Below are positions 55,776 to 64,000 of a stretch of DNA of 64,000 bases, piece by piece; the first letter of the stretch is position 1; the number at the start of each line of letters is the position of its first letter. Source of the stretch: Lactobacillus sp. ESL0701. Its GTDB lineage: Bacteria; Bacillota; Bacilli; Lactobacillales; Lactobacillaceae. The position numbers and the translations under genes are program-made. The stretch spans positions 1 through 64,000 of the forward strand of contig NZ_JAQTIC010000006.1 in assembly GCF_029433445.1 (NCBI RefSeq). The letters run 5' to 3'. Under the pieces are notes generated by a model. It saw only the letters and a program-made list of their open reading frames with translations, was not told the DNA's origin and ran no database searches.

Positions 55776-56711
55776 TTATTTATGTTTATCAAAATTGTCA
55801 TATTCAACATGCTCATCATTATAAACAAAAATTGCACCCACACGGTCTGGATCATCATGCCAGCCCGCTATTGGATGCCCAGCAAAAAACAGCCGCTTAC
55901 ACTCAATTTCAGCTTCAACCGAGTCTTTAGTAAAGGTGGTCACCCCAGCCAAATCAGTTTCTACTGGGTAGCCAGTCCGCGGGTCAATTAGGTGGTGGTA
56001 CTTGTGACCATCAACAACTAAATACCGTTCATACGTACCACTAGTAACTGCTGAACATTTAGGTACCATAACTGACGTAATATTGTTGCCCCGCTTTTCT
56101 TTAGGATCTTGAACACCTACTGACCATTGACCACTAGCACGTTTAGGTGAATCACCGACCAGTAGAATGTTCCCGCCAAGGTTAATAATACCAGCATTAA
56201 CACCATAAGCATGCCAAAAATCGCGAATGCGATCCGCAATCCAGCCTTTGGCTATTCCACCAAGATCAAGTTCCATGCCTTCCTTAGTTAAAAAGACAGC
56301 TTGGTTGGCATCATCAAGAACCACATTAAACGGATCAATTAATTTCATTTTTTCTTTAATTTCCGCATCAGTTGGCACATGAGCGCCTTTAAAGCCAATT
56401 GCCCACAACTTAACCAGTGGTCCAATCAACGCATTAAAGCCAAAATTGGCTTGGCTTTCTTTGACTGCTAACTTAATTAAGCCGTAAGTTGCGCTTGACA
56501 CCTGGACTGGGAATTTTCCCGCAGCCTGATTAACACTCATTACTTCAGAGTGATCACGATTAACTGTTAATAAGTCTTCATAATGATCGATTAAATCAAA
56601 GGATTTATTAATTATGTCTTGGTCATGTGTACCAAAAATTTGCAGCGTAATGGCTGTACCCAAAGCACGATGGCGACCAACTGCTTGTTCTAATGCTAAG
56701 TCATCAATCAT
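55776..56711 (-). CDS. apbE: FAD:protein FMN transferase ApbE
   Basis: A 311-residue Mg2+-dependent transferase that attaches FMN from FAD to Ser/Thr of FMN_bind domains. The active-site segments GGIAKGWIAD, NLGGNILLVG and the C-terminal HLIDPRTGYPVE are intact. There is no signal peptide, so it acts in the cytoplasm. A candidate substrate lies in the same window: the flavoprotein reductase at 34.4-36.2 kb with the DxxSGAS motif. It is coupled to the upstream tyrosine phosphatase gene (8-base gap). Confidence 0.93.
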   Translation of the reverse strand: MIDDLALEQAVGRHRALGTAITLQIFGTHDQDIINKSFDLIDHYEDLLTVNRDHSEVMSVNQAAGKFPVQVSSATYGLIKLAVKESQANFGFNALIGPLVKLWAIGFKGAHVPTDAEIKEKMKLIDPFNVVLDDANQAVFLTKEGMELDLGGIAKGWIADRIRDFWHAYGVNAGIINLGGNILLVGDSPKRASGQWSVGVQDPKEKRGNNITSVMVPKCSAVTSGTYERYLVVDGHKYHHLIDPRTGYPVETDLAGVTTFTKDSVEAEIECKRLFFAGHPIAGWHDDPDRVGAIFVYNDEHVEYDNFDKHK

Positions 56712-56719
56712 TGTTATTC

Positions 56720-57511
56720 CTACTTTTCCAAATACTTGTTTCTAATATCATCTTGAACTTGCGGCGTAATCCCCACTGCTTGTTCAAGATAAGTGTCTAA
56801 ACTGCCATATTTTTCATCAATTGTAATCAGACTGGTGTCCAAAAACGCATCACTAACTGAGCCCAAAACACGCATATTAGCCCGAAACTTGTCATTTTCA
56901 CCATTCTGCTTAAACTGGCGATCACGAACAGCGCGATAATCATTTAACATATAATTGGAATATAAATAATCCTGGCGAATCGTTTCAGGATTAACCCCTA
57001 AAATATGCAAAATTAATAGCGTTACTAGACCTGTCCTGTCCTTACCCTCCGAGCAATGATACAAAATTGCCCCTTGATCTTGATTAGCAACTAATTCCAA
57101 AATTTGGTGAAAACTATCCTGACTGGTCTTATTTAAAATATGTTTGCGATAACGCCTACACATCATCTTCAACCCAGCATACTGATCCTGACGATATTTC
57201 GCCTTGTTTTCTTCTATTTGGCTGCCGCCACCAGAAGTATTATCTTCAATTCCTAGCGGCAGTTGATAATATTCAACGCCTTCGACTTCTTGATCAGGAT
57301 TAATTTTACATTCTGCCGGCGAGCGTAAGTCAATGACTTTTTTTAGACCATAATCCAGCAAAAACTGTTGGTCTTGTGCCGTAACTTTACTAATATTACC
57401 CGTCCTAAGCAAACGACGCATTTTTATTTTGCGATTTTCAAAACCACGGTAACCGCCTAAATCACGGGGATTACGGACAGATGCTACTGGTAAAACTACA
57501 GGATCAGACAT
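56720..57511 (-). CDS. Tyrosine-protein phosphatase (Y_phosphatase3 family)
   Basis: A 263-residue phosphatase with the nucleophile loop HCSEGKDRTG (CX5R) and the N-terminal NPRDLGGYRG motif of the family. Lipid or protein phosphate esters are possible substrates; the Lys-Asp in the loop suggests phosphoinositide-type or tyrosine/serine specificity. Co-transcribed with apbE. Confidence 0.85.
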   Translation of the reverse strand: MSDPVVLPVASVRNPRDLGGYRGFENRKIKMRRLLRTGNISKVTAQDQQFLLDYGLKKVIDLRSPAECKINPDQEVEGVEYYQLPLGIEDNTSGGGSQIEENKAKYRQDQYAGLKMMCRRYRKHILNKTSQDSFHQILELVANQDQGAILYHCSEGKDRTGLVTLLILHILGVNPETIRQDYLYSNYMLNDYRAVRDRQFKQNGENDKFRANMRVLGSVSDAFLDTSLITIDEKYGSLDTYLEQAVGITPQVQDDIRNKYLEK

Positions 57512-57535
57512 GTAAATACACTTTCTAGCAAAAAA

Positions 57536-57566
57536 AATAACCGGATAGTTCTCCTATCCGATTATT
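57536..57566 (-). terminator. Terminator after the flavin reductase pair
   Basis: The minus-strand stem AATAATCGGATAG / CTATCCGGTTATT with a 5-base loop is followed by eight T. Confidence 0.9.
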
Positions 57567-57596
57567 TTACTCTATGCCAAGCATTCTAGCAAAACT

Positions 57597-58145
57597 TTAT
57601 TTGGTTGCTTGCTTAACAAAATTGAAAAAGTTATCCATCATGCCATCTAATGATTTAATGGTAGCTTCATCAGTTAATTCGCCAGTTTCTTTATCAAATT
57701 TATCTGCGGCACCGCCGATTAAAACTTCATTACCTGGCAAAACATTAGCACTCATATCTGGTGAAAGTAAGATTTCACGAATATCTTCTTGAGCACGACT
57801 AGAACCTTGCATACCGTATGAAGCACCAGCAACGGCAACTGGCTTCATCTTCATTACATTAGGACCAGCATGTGAACCAAGCCATTCCAAAGCACTCTTT
57901 AATGGAGCTGGAATAGTGTGATCGTATTCTGGAGTAGTAATGATAATACCATCAGCTGACTTGATGTCTTCAATCCAAGCCTTGATCGTATCATCAGCCA
58001 TTTGCGTTCTGCAGAATGGTGTCAATTTATCAATTTCTTTTACTTCAATTTCAGCCTTATCACTGTAACGCTTAGCAATGAAGTTTGCTAAAAAGCGGTT
58101 ATATGAAAAGTCTGCATTTGTACCAACAATTGCTAATAATTTCAT
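57597..58145 (-). CDS. NAD(P)H-dependent FMN reductase (second copy)
   Basis: A 182-residue flavodoxin-fold reductase of the NADPH_dep_FMN_red family. It has the N-terminal VGTNADFSYNRFL phosphate-binding loop and TTPEYDHTIPAPLKSALEWL. It is paralogous to the gene just upstream (gap 11 bases) and begins MKLLAIVGTNA. It may reduce free flavin, quinones or azo compounds. The pair is in one operon. Confidence 0.9.
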   Translation of the reverse strand: MKLLAIVGTNADFSYNRFLANFIAKRYSDKAEIEVKEIDKLTPFCRTQMADDTIKAWIEDIKSADGIIITTPEYDHTIPAPLKSALEWLGSHAGPNVMKMKPVAVAGASYGMQGSSRAQEDIREILLSPDMSANVLPGNEVLIGGAADKFDKETGELTDEATIKSLDGMMDNFFNFVKQATK

Positions 58146-58156
58146 TCTTGGTCCTC

Positions 58157-58696
58157 CTACTTAGTAACTTGTGCGTACCATTCGTCAACTTCGTCAAAGA
58201 ATTGACCTAAGAATTTAACAGTGTCTTCATCAACAAGATCACCATTAGCATCAAATTGTTTTGGTCCGTTACCCATCATAAACTCGTCATCATTAAAGAC
58301 AACTGCTTTAAAACCAGGAGCAGTCAATAAGTTCTTTAACCGGCTTTGTGAACGTGCAGCACCTTGTGGCATTGGTGAAGTTGAAACAATTACAACTGGT
58401 TTCTTAGTAAATGGATGAGAAGTACTTGATAACCATTCAAGTGCACTACTCAAAGCACTAGTAACTGAGTGTTGTTGTTCAGGAGAACCGATTAATACTA
58501 AATCAGCTGCTTCAATTTCTTTACCAAGAGCAGTAACTGATTCAGGTTCATCTTGACCTTCTTTAAACATTGGCAAGCCCTTTACAGTTGCCAGTTTAAA
58601 ATCATATCTATCAGCAAAATGCTTAGAAATAAACTTAAGCAATGCTTCATTAAACGAATTATTGGCATTTGAGCCAGATAATGCTAGGATTTTCAT
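58157..58696 (-). CDS. NAD(P)H-dependent FMN reductase (first copy)
   Basis: A 179-residue member of the same family: [18 protein letters not shown] and [20 protein letters not shown]. The first-position copy differs from the second in the middle loop that covers the flavin. The nearby TetR-family gene, in the same direction upstream, is a candidate regulator. Confidence 0.9.
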   Translation of the reverse strand: MKILALSGSNANNSFNEALLKFISKHFADRYDFKLATVKGLPMFKEGQDEPESVTALGKEIEAADLVLIGSPEQQHSVTSALSSALEWLSSTSHPFTKKPVVIVSTSPMPQGAARSQSRLKNLLTAPGFKAVVFNDDEFMMGNGPKQFDANGDLVDEDTVKFLGQFFDEVDEWYAQVTK

Positions 58697-58833
58697 AAAA
58701 ACCCACCTTTCAAAAAAACTAATTTCTATAATTTATTATAGCCTATATGAGATTTTTTGAACATTAACCTGCTCTTTTATTTATCAAGCCAAACAAATAT
58801 AATATAGATGCTTTGCGCTAATCATTAATAAGA

Positions 58834-59460
58834 TTAAGCATTGATACTTTTTCTTTGCTTCTTATAATCTTTCACGTCAAATAGCGGAATCTTCTTACTT
58901 TTACTCAGCCAATCATTTAAAATCGCATCATTAATTTGGGCTGTTAAAACATTAATAACTTGGGTACGCGAAAAAGTAGCAATTTCATTAACAAGTAGTG
59001 AAGCAATACCTATTGTGGTAATCCAATTAGCGACAACAATATTCACGATTTTTTCTTCACTATAATCAGTGTCTTGGTATTGGTCATTGAATTTTTTGAC
59101 GCCCAAATCAATCAACATGTTGGAAATTCGCTTACTACCTAATTTGCCGTCCACAAACGTCGCCCGAAAAAGATTTTGATGTTTTTGAGCATAGTCAATA
59201 TAGGACAAATCCATATCAATCAAGGGTTGACCCGTATATTCTTTTTGCAAAACATTATCTTGTAAGTTTTCCGCAATTTTATCTAGTACTTCTTCCTTAA
59301 GTTCATCCATACTACTAAACTCAAGATATAAGGGCTGTGTTGAAAAATGCCCTTCTTTTGCGATATTACGTGCCGTCAAGCTTTCAACGCCATCTCTAAT
59401 TATCATTTTGTAGGCAATATTTAAAATCTTGTCTCTTCCTATTTCTTTTTTTCTCGCCAT
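58834..59460 (-). CDS. TetR/AcrR family regulator
   Basis: A 208-residue repressor: N-terminal helix-turn-helix (LTARNIAKEGHFSTQPLYLEF) and a helical ligand domain. The start (59458-59460) has AAGGG 6 bases upstream; the frame extends 11 codons further. It is encoded upstream of the two flavin reductases in the same direction, separated by about 140 bases. The target is a guess from position. Confidence 0.85.
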   Translation of the reverse strand: MARKKEIGRDKILNIAYKMIIRDGVESLTARNIAKEGHFSTQPLYLEFSSMDELKEEVLDKIAENLQDNVLQKEYTGQPLIDMDLSYIDYAQKHQNLFRATFVDGKLGSKRISNMLIDLGVKKFNDQYQDTDYSEEKIVNIVVANWITTIGIASLLVNEIATFSRTQVINVLTAQINDAILNDWLSKSKKIPLFDVKDYKKQRKSINA

Positions 59461-59549
59461 CGTTTTTCCCTTAAAACTTTCAAAACTATCCATTCGAATG
59501 CTTAAGACTGGTTGGTCAATTTAGTACTGCTAATTAAATTGAATACTTA

Positions 59550-59771
59550 TCACTTATTATTTTCTAAAAATTGATCATAATAAGACGAAACCATCTCACT
59601 TACTTCCGATTTGCTCAACCCTTGAGAAGCACAAAAGGAAAAGAAAGCTGCCGATAAAATATACCCACGTTCACGATCATCTGTTAATTCATCCGAAAAC
59701 TGAATATTGATACTTTGATTTTGATAATCTGTTGTTAACTCAATTGATTTATCTTTTGGTACTTCGTTCAT
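59550..59771 (-). CDS. Small protein, function unknown
   Basis: A 73-residue acidic protein without membrane helix or signal. The central part (YILSAAFFSFCASQGLSKSEVSEMVSSYYDQF) looks like a helical pair. The start at 59769-59771 has GAGG 6 bases before it; a GTG four codons upstream overlaps that site. A consensus-like promoter about 240 bases upstream could serve it. No function recognised. Confidence 0.6.
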   Translation of the reverse strand: MNEVPKDKSIELTTDYQNQSINIQFSDELTDDRERGYILSAAFFSFCASQGLSKSEVSEMVSSYYDQFLENNK

Positions 59772-60016
59772 TTTTTGCCTCACTCTAAATTAACGGCTCA
59801 TCACTTAATTATAATCAATAATAATCACGTGATTTTCGCACAATTATATAACAATTAAGTACACATCAATTCATGGCTCTTAGTTATTTTATGATGAGTA
59901 TGTATCCTTTATCTATCAGTACCATCAGCGCTTTCAATATTAACCTAAAAATCTCGCTTAAAATCGCTGTGTTCTTTTATCATGCTAAAAATAACAAATA
60001 AGTCATATATTAACTA

Positions 60017-60045
60017 GGATAATAAACTTTAAAGCTCTTTGTCAA
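60017..60045 (-). promoter_or_regulatory. Promoter in the 59.8-60.2 kb gap
   Basis: Minus-strand TTGACA (60040-60045) and TTATCC (60017-60022) with a 17-base spacer, or TATTAT (60019-60024) with 15. The gap 59784-60171 otherwise has a 12-bp palindrome AATCACGTGATT (59823-59834) and a weak cre-like sequence (59923-59936). No gene is seen. Confidence 0.4.
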
Positions 60046-60171
60046 GAACAACTTTTATAGAATATAAACAAATAATTAACTTTAATAAATAATAACAACA
60101 AAAGTAATAAAGTAAAATGTGGTAATTTTCAAAAAAAGCGCATTAACTATCTCTATTTTTCTATAATCAAC

Positions 60172-60212
60172 AAAAAAACACACAATTCTTTTATTGATTA
60201 AAGCATTGTGCA
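60172..60212 (-). terminator. Terminator after hrtA
   Basis: A CACAAT/ATTGTG stem enclosing a CTTTA/TAAAAG inner stem, followed by seven T on the minus strand, directly after the ATPase gene. Confidence 0.75.
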
Positions 60213-60236
60213 TTTTTATCAAAGATTAAATAACGA

Positions 60237-60911
60237 TCATTTTGTTTGTGTCATTTCACCATCCATCATCTCGTAAATATGGTCGGCATATTGCTCTAAA
60301 CGAGGATCATGAGTTACTAGTAAGACTGCCTTGTCATAATTTTTGGCCAAATTTTTAAATAATTGACCAACCTCGTCAACATTCTTGCTGTCCAAAGATG
60401 CTGTTGGTTCATCCGCCAGCAAAATTTCCGGATTAGCATATAAGGCGCGGGCAATTGCGACTCGTTGCTGCTGACCACCGGATAATTCACCAGGATACTT
60501 ATTAACTAAAGCTGTAATTCCTAACTGCTTTAGCAATTTTGTCAAAGTAGCCTGATCGATATTGCCCTGCTTTTTAACTCGATCAACTAATTCAAATTGC
60601 TCCTTGACCGTTAAAAATGGTACTAGGTTATAAGCTTGCAAGACAAAACCAATCTGATTAAGCCGCAGATGGTTACTTTGCTTAGTCGTTAAATGAGCAA
60701 TATTTTGCCCGTTAATTAAGACTTCACCAGATGTTGGCTTTTGCAGTGAACCCGCAATGGTTAAAAAAGTACTTTTACCAGCACCAGATGGACCCATAAT
60801 TAGGACAACTTCACCTTTATTAGCCGTAAAATTAATATTCTTAAGTGCCTTAACTTCCGCGGCACCTTTACCATAAATTTTTTGGACATTTTTTAATTCA
60901 ATGACTGCCAT
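60237..60911 (-). CDS. hrtA: ABC exporter ATPase, HrtA-like
   Basis: A 224-residue ATPase of the MacB/LolD group that powers the adjacent FtsX-type permease. Walker A GPSGAGKST, signature LSGGQQQR, Walker B ILLADEPTA. The start (60909-60911) has AGGTG upstream. It belongs to an operon with a TetR regulator and permease; the arrangement and operator match the heme-efflux system HrtRBA of Lactococcus. Confidence 0.88.
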   Translation of the reverse strand: MAVIELKNVQKIYGKGAAEVKALKNINFTANKGEVVLIMGPSGAGKSTFLTIAGSLQKPTSGEVLINGQNIAHLTTKQSNHLRLNQIGFVLQAYNLVPFLTVKEQFELVDRVKKQGNIDQATLTKLLKQLGITALVNKYPGELSGGQQQRVAIARALYANPEILLADEPTASLDSKNVDEVGQLFKNLAKNYDKAVLLVTHDPRLEQYADHIYEMMDGEMTQTK

Positions 60912-60912
60912 C

Positions 60913-61974
60913 TTATTCACCTATTGCCTTTGCTGGATCTACCTTCAAAATTGATCTAATTGGAATTAAGCTGCCGATAATTCCTGTCAAAAGCATTCCG
61001 CCAGCACCACTCAACATAATTGCCGGCGTGAAGCTCATTGGCACAGCGGCTGGTAAGGCTTTTGCAGTCAATAACATTGCGGCTAGGCCAATTACTACCC
61101 CAACAACCACTAAGATAACTGCTTGACTAACTGTTGCGTTAACCAGCGTACCGCTAGGAATTCCTTGCGCACGCATCACCGCAAAGTTATGCATCTTTTG
61201 CATCGTTAGGATATACATGAAGACGGCAATAATAATCAGTGAAATCACAAAAAGAAAGCCAATCATGAGCTCAAAGGTCATATTCTGGGCAGTATAACCT
61301 GGAAGCTTATTAATAAAGGTTTTAATTGGGTAAGTCTTGCTGTCGGCATGATGATACTTGTAATTAGAATTACGGGAAATGATTGCCGAAGCCTGCATGT
61401 CAGGCATTCCTTGGCGCAGCGTCTTCCACGAATTAAGCGAGCCATAAACAATTGGCGCAATATTAATCTTGGCATTCTTGGCAAAGCCGACTATCATATA
61501 CTTTTTCTTAGAACCATTTAATGCCAATTTATCGCCAAGCTTGTAGCCCTTAATCTTAAAGGTTTGGTCAGCAACCACTTCCTGCTTGGTTTTAGCCTTA
61601 CGACCAGCAATTATTTCTTGGGCATGATAAATAAACTGATTCTTTTTAAGACCAATAAATTGAGCGGAAATCTGCGGCCGTTTCTTATTCTTAACAACTA
61701 CCGCTGTTTGCCCAACCAGCGCCTCATTTTTGCCAATTGTGGCATTTTTCAAGTCAGACTTGGTTAATACCGACTGGTTCATACTAACATTGGCATTTTT
61801 ATTCAAGACCACTGCTTGTGCGTCCCATGATTCTAATGCCTGCGTATTTTCACTTGCCAGACCAATTGATAGTGACGATAAGATAAAAATCAAGTAACTG
61901 ATTAAAAAAATCATCAAAACAATTAGGCCATAACGCAATTTTTCTCGTTTAATTTCTTTAATTGCTAAAAACAT
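60913..61974 (-). CDS. hrtB: ABC exporter permease, HrtB-like
   Basis: A 353-residue FtsX-type permease: one N-terminal helix, a large extracellular domain (about residues 40-230) and three C-terminal helices. The opening FLAIKEIKREKLRYGLIVLM strongly resembles HrtB. It would release heme or a similar hydrophobic toxic compound from the membrane. Its start overlaps the TetR stop by one base (TAATG). Confidence 0.85.
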   Translation of the reverse strand: MFLAIKEIKREKLRYGLIVLMIFLISYLIFILSSLSIGLASENTQALESWDAQAVVLNKNANVSMNQSVLTKSDLKNATIGKNEALVGQTAVVVKNKKRPQISAQFIGLKKNQFIYHAQEIIAGRKAKTKQEVVADQTFKIKGYKLGDKLALNGSKKKYMIVGFAKNAKINIAPIVYGSLNSWKTLRQGMPDMQASAIISRNSNYKYHHADSKTYPIKTFINKLPGYTAQNMTFELMIGFLFVISLIIIAVFMYILTMQKMHNFAVMRAQGIPSGTLVNATVSQAVILVVVGVVIGLAAMLLTAKALPAAVPMSFTPAIMLSGAGGMLLTGIIGSLIPIRSILKVDPAKAIGE

Positions 61975-62495
61975 TAATTTGACCCCTTCTGTAATAGTTC
62001 TAAACTCGCCTTAAAACGAAGCAAAATGTCGTCTTTTTGACTAGGATTTGTGAGCACAGCTCGAATAGCAGCGTGGCTTAAGACCATCGCGCTCCAATTC
62101 TGCGGACTTAATTCTGCCTGCTTAGCAGTTTGCGCCGGCTTTGCCAGCATGCTTTCGTTATATAAAACATGCATTTTGATTAAGAGTGCATACTTACTGG
62201 CATGTGTTTTTTCAACAAAATTGACCACATTCAGATAAAAAATCTGCGGCTCAAACTGAGGCGTAACCTTGATATCGGCATGAATTTCGCGAAGTGCCAG
62301 CCCATATAAATAACTGTAAGCATCAAGCAAATCTGTAAAATATTTATAAAAGGCCCCACGAGCAATTTGTGCTTCCTTAACAATTCGTGCCACCTGTGCT
62401 TCTTGAAGTGGATAATGACTAAATTCGCTAAGCAGCGCCTGTGTAATGAGGTCTTTTTTTACTTGCGGCAAGTTGATAAAAGTTGCCTTGACCAT
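61974..62495 (-). CDS. hrtR: TetR-family repressor, HrtR-like
   Basis: A 173-residue TetR-type regulator heading the exporter operon; HTH visible as VARIVKEAQIARGAFYKYF. The C-terminal domain would bind the inducer, heme in HrtR. The palindrome at 62519-62537 upstream has the same core as the lactococcal HrtR operator, which supports a heme-sensing repressor. AGGGTGG precedes the ATG. Without a heme-binding test, another ligand is possible. Confidence 0.75.
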   Translation of the reverse strand: MVKATFINLPQVKKDLITQALLSEFSHYPLQEAQVARIVKEAQIARGAFYKYFTDLLDAYSYLYGLALREIHADIKVTPQFEPQIFYLNVVNFVEKTHASKYALLIKMHVLYNESMLAKPAQTAKQAELSPQNWSAMVLSHAAIRAVLTNPSQKDDILLRFKASLELLQKGSN

Positions 62496-62518
62496 TCCGT
62501 TACCACCCTTTTCTAGTT

Positions 62519-62537
62519 AAGTGACACAGTGTCACTT
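62519..62537. promoter_or_regulatory. TetR/HrtR-type operator
   Basis: AAGTGACACAGTGTCACTT is a perfect 9-bp inverted repeat with a single central base. It lies 24 bases before the repressor start and just downstream of a likely promoter (-35 TTGACT 62569-62574, 18-base spacer, -10 TATCAT 62545-62550), so binding would block initiation. Confidence 0.85.
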
Positions 62538-62587
62538 TTATAAAATGATATCAGTATCAAACTTGCATAGTCAAATATTATGCAAAT

Positions 62588-62611
62588 AAAAAAGATCCAT
62601 AAGGATCTTTT
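62588..62611. terminator. Terminator after the phosphoglycerate mutase-family gene
   Basis: A perfect AAAAAAGATCC / GGATCTTTT stem with a 4-base loop and T run. Confidence 0.9.
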
Positions 62612-62619
62612 ATAATTTA

Positions 62620-63222
62620 TTAAAGCGCTAATATTTGATTATAATAGTTAATGCGTGGTGTATGGTCACGGTACGAGATTTTAGCTAAAGCACAGTTTTT
62701 CATTGTATCAAAGTAAGTAAAATCACCATTGGTAAAATAATGCGCGAACATCATCCGAATTAACGTGCCATGACAAACCACCAACACTTTTTTACCAGCA
62801 TAATTTTGCGTGAGATCATCTAAAAATTGCCCGCAGCGATTATTTAATTCCTCATTGCTCTCGCCATGCGGGGCATATTTGATGTAATTCGCATTCGCCT
62901 TACCCCAAGGATCAACGGCATCAGGATATTTTTGACCCAATTCTGTTAATAATTGCCCATCCCATTCGCCAAAGTTAAATTCGACTAAGCGTTTATCAAT
63001 CTTGATTTTCTTTTGCCCCTTGGTGAAAATCTGTGCAGTTTCAAGTGCCCGCTTCATTGGACTTGAAAAGACGACATCAAACGCAGATGGATCAAAATGA
63101 GCCGCGGCTTTTTCGGCATAGGCACGCCCCGCCGCGTTTAAGTCCTTATCAAAACGCGAGCCCTGAATACGCCCCGTCTTATTTAAATCAGTTTGACCAT
63201 GACGAACAAAAACAATTTCCAT
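62620..63222 (-). CDS. Histidine phosphatase (phosphoglycerate mutase-like)
   Basis: A 200-residue member of the histidine phosphatase superfamily. FVRHGQTDLN holds the phosphorylated His and RHG motif; the second His is in VVCHGTLIR. Probably a phosphatase (GpmB-like) rather than the glycolytic mutase, as it lacks the longer C-terminal region of GpmA. Substrate unknown. Confidence 0.88.
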   Translation of the reverse strand: MEIVFVRHGQTDLNKTGRIQGSRFDKDLNAAGRAYAEKAAAHFDPSAFDVVFSSPMKRALETAQIFTKGQKKIKIDKRLVEFNFGEWDGQLLTELGQKYPDAVDPWGKANANYIKYAPHGESNEELNNRCGQFLDDLTQNYAGKKVLVVCHGTLIRMMFAHYFTNGDFTYFDTMKNCALAKISYRDHTPRINYYNQILAL

Positions 63223-63284
63223 ACTTAAACCTCACCTATCAACTAGGTATATTTTACTATTAGTCTGGAATAATTAACACCCAC

Positions 63285-64000
63285 TTACCGTCTCTTAAAA
63301 TCAAATTCTGTCCGAAAAACATAATTAGCGGCATTACTTTCTTCTGGGATAAATTGAAAGCCAAAATCACTAAAGTCCTGTAATTGCTCAGGCTTAGTCA
63401 GCTGATTTTCCGCAATAAAGCGCGTCATTTCGCCACGCGCCATTTTGGCATGCACACCAACAGTCTTCCATTGGCCATTCTTTAACTCTTGAAAATCAAT
63501 GTTAATCATGCGCCGCTTAGCTGTTAAATATGGCCTGATATTTCTGGAATATTCTTTAGAGGCCAAATTTATTAACACTGTTTCATCATTAAATAAATTA
63601 TCTGCAATCGTCGAGCCCCAAAATTTATACAAATTCGGCTGCTCAAAACCAATTACTTTATTCTTCATTTCTAAGCGATACGGCCACACACCGTCAAATG
63701 GCCGCAAAACGCCATATAAGCCCGATAAAATCCGCACCTTGTCCTGCAAATAATCAAGTGCAGGTGTAGTAAACAAATCGGCTGCCATGTATTGATATTG
63801 GATGCCGGAATAAGAAATAACCGCCGGCGTTAAATTATCACTCTGCTTTAAATCAAGTTGTGCAATCTGCTTTTGCCCTTCTTTAGCTGTTCGTTCACTT
63901 GACTGCCAGATAGCCTTTAATTGCTCTAAACTGCAGCTTTTTAAGTATCCTGCTAATTGCTCAGCTTGCGGTAAGAATTGCGGCGTTGACCGGACTGGAA
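63285..64000 (-). CDS. yaaA: Peroxide-stress protein YaaA (DUF328), cut by window end
   Basis: The frame is open from 63285 to the right edge, 238 codons, and the true start lies beyond it. The segment SGIQYQYMAADLFTTPALDYL and the ending AANYVFRTEFDFKRR are typical of YaaA, a DNA-binding protein that protects against peroxide by limiting free iron. The ATG at 63788 is internal, since upstream codons read in-frame family sequence (PQFLPQAEQLAGYLK). Partial at the 5' end. Confidence 0.9.
   Translation of the reverse strand, partial: PVRSTPQFLPQAEQLAGYLKSCSLEQLKAIWQSSERTAKEGQKQIAQLDLKQSDNLTPAVISYSGIQYQYMAADLFTTPALDYLQDKVRILSGLYGVLRPFDGVWPYRLEMKNKVIGFEQPNLYKFWGSTIADNLFNDETVLINLASKEYSRNIRPYLTAKRRMINIDFQELKNGQWKTVGVHAKMARGEMTRFIAENQLTKPEQLQDFSDFGFQFIPEESNAANYVFRTEFDFKRR

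Noticed and set aside
59823-59834. AATCACGTGATT as a parS site
   Set aside because: Shares only the CACGTG centre with parS; flanking TTTC/GAAA arms are absent.
1-64000. tRNA, rRNA, prophage, insertion sequences, toxin-antitoxin or restriction genes
   Set aside because: None seen on reading both strands; the CRISPR locus is not flanked by transposase or integrase genes.

Overview
The window looks like the chromosome of a low-GC Lactobacillus in the strict sense (L. acidophilus / L. helveticus / delbrueckii-group or bee-gut relatives). Supporting signs are strong GGAGG ribosome-binding sites, a Ser T-box before serS, an L-2-hydroxyisocaproate-type dehydrogenase, a Lys-type MurE beside an aspartate racemase, and the order rsmG-noc-parA-parB-DUF951-ychF. 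In Firmicutes that last cluster lies close to the replication origin, so the window is probably origin-proximal, although dnaA is not in it. I cannot fix the species. No transposase, IS element, prophage, tRNA or rRNA gene was seen inside the window.

Layout, left to right. 0-12.7 kb: a leftward stable-RNA-type promoter at the edge, T-box-controlled serS, a GNAT acetyltransferase and VTT-domain membrane protein pair, a cytidine-deaminase-like protein, an esterase, an aldehyde dehydrogenase with a cre-like operator, a zinc-ribbon membrane protein, a TetR-MMPL exporter unit, and CorA with a degenerate beta-lactamase-fold protein. 12.8-19.8 kb: one leftward operon for a carbohydrate or glycerol-phosphate-type ABC importer (ATPase, two permeases, a metallo-beta-lactamase-fold enzyme and two paralogous lipoprotein binding proteins).

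20.0-31.4 kb: a complete type II-A CRISPR-Cas locus. The array has 74 repeats and 73 spacers. It is preceded on the minus strand by cas9, cas1, cas2 and csn2. A tracrRNA gene lies in the cas9-cas1 gap on the opposite strand. A promoter with a cre-like box lies before cas9. The degenerate repeat at the low-coordinate end and csn2 at the other end place the leader at about 25.05 kb, so crRNA is transcribed leftward like the cas genes.

31.5-41 kb: hicD, a cupin, an aldo/keto reductase, a flavoprotein reductase with an FMN-binding domain and its divergent LysR regulator, then the riboflavin operon ribD-ribE-ribBA-ribH under an FMN riboswitch. 41-49.4 kb: aspartate racemase with MurE, a two-component system, and a heterodimeric ABC exporter. 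49.5-55.7 kb: DUF1129 protein, YchF, DUF951, ParB, ParA, Noc, RsmG and CvpA, with a parS-like element upstream of rsmG. 55.8-64 kb: ApbE, a tyrosine phosphatase, two flavin reductases, a TetR regulator, an HrtR-HrtB-HrtA heme-efflux-type unit with a near-perfect operator, a phosphoglycerate-mutase-family protein, and YaaA running off the right edge.

Three themes connect the parts: phage defence; flavin metabolism (synthesis, an FMN-carrying reductase, the flavin transferase ApbE, two FMN reductases); and chromosome segregation. No clearly new defence or metabolic system was found. The most interesting points are the very long array, the tracrRNA 5' hairpin and cre-like box in the cas locus, the ABC operon with its embedded MBL enzyme, and the heme operator.
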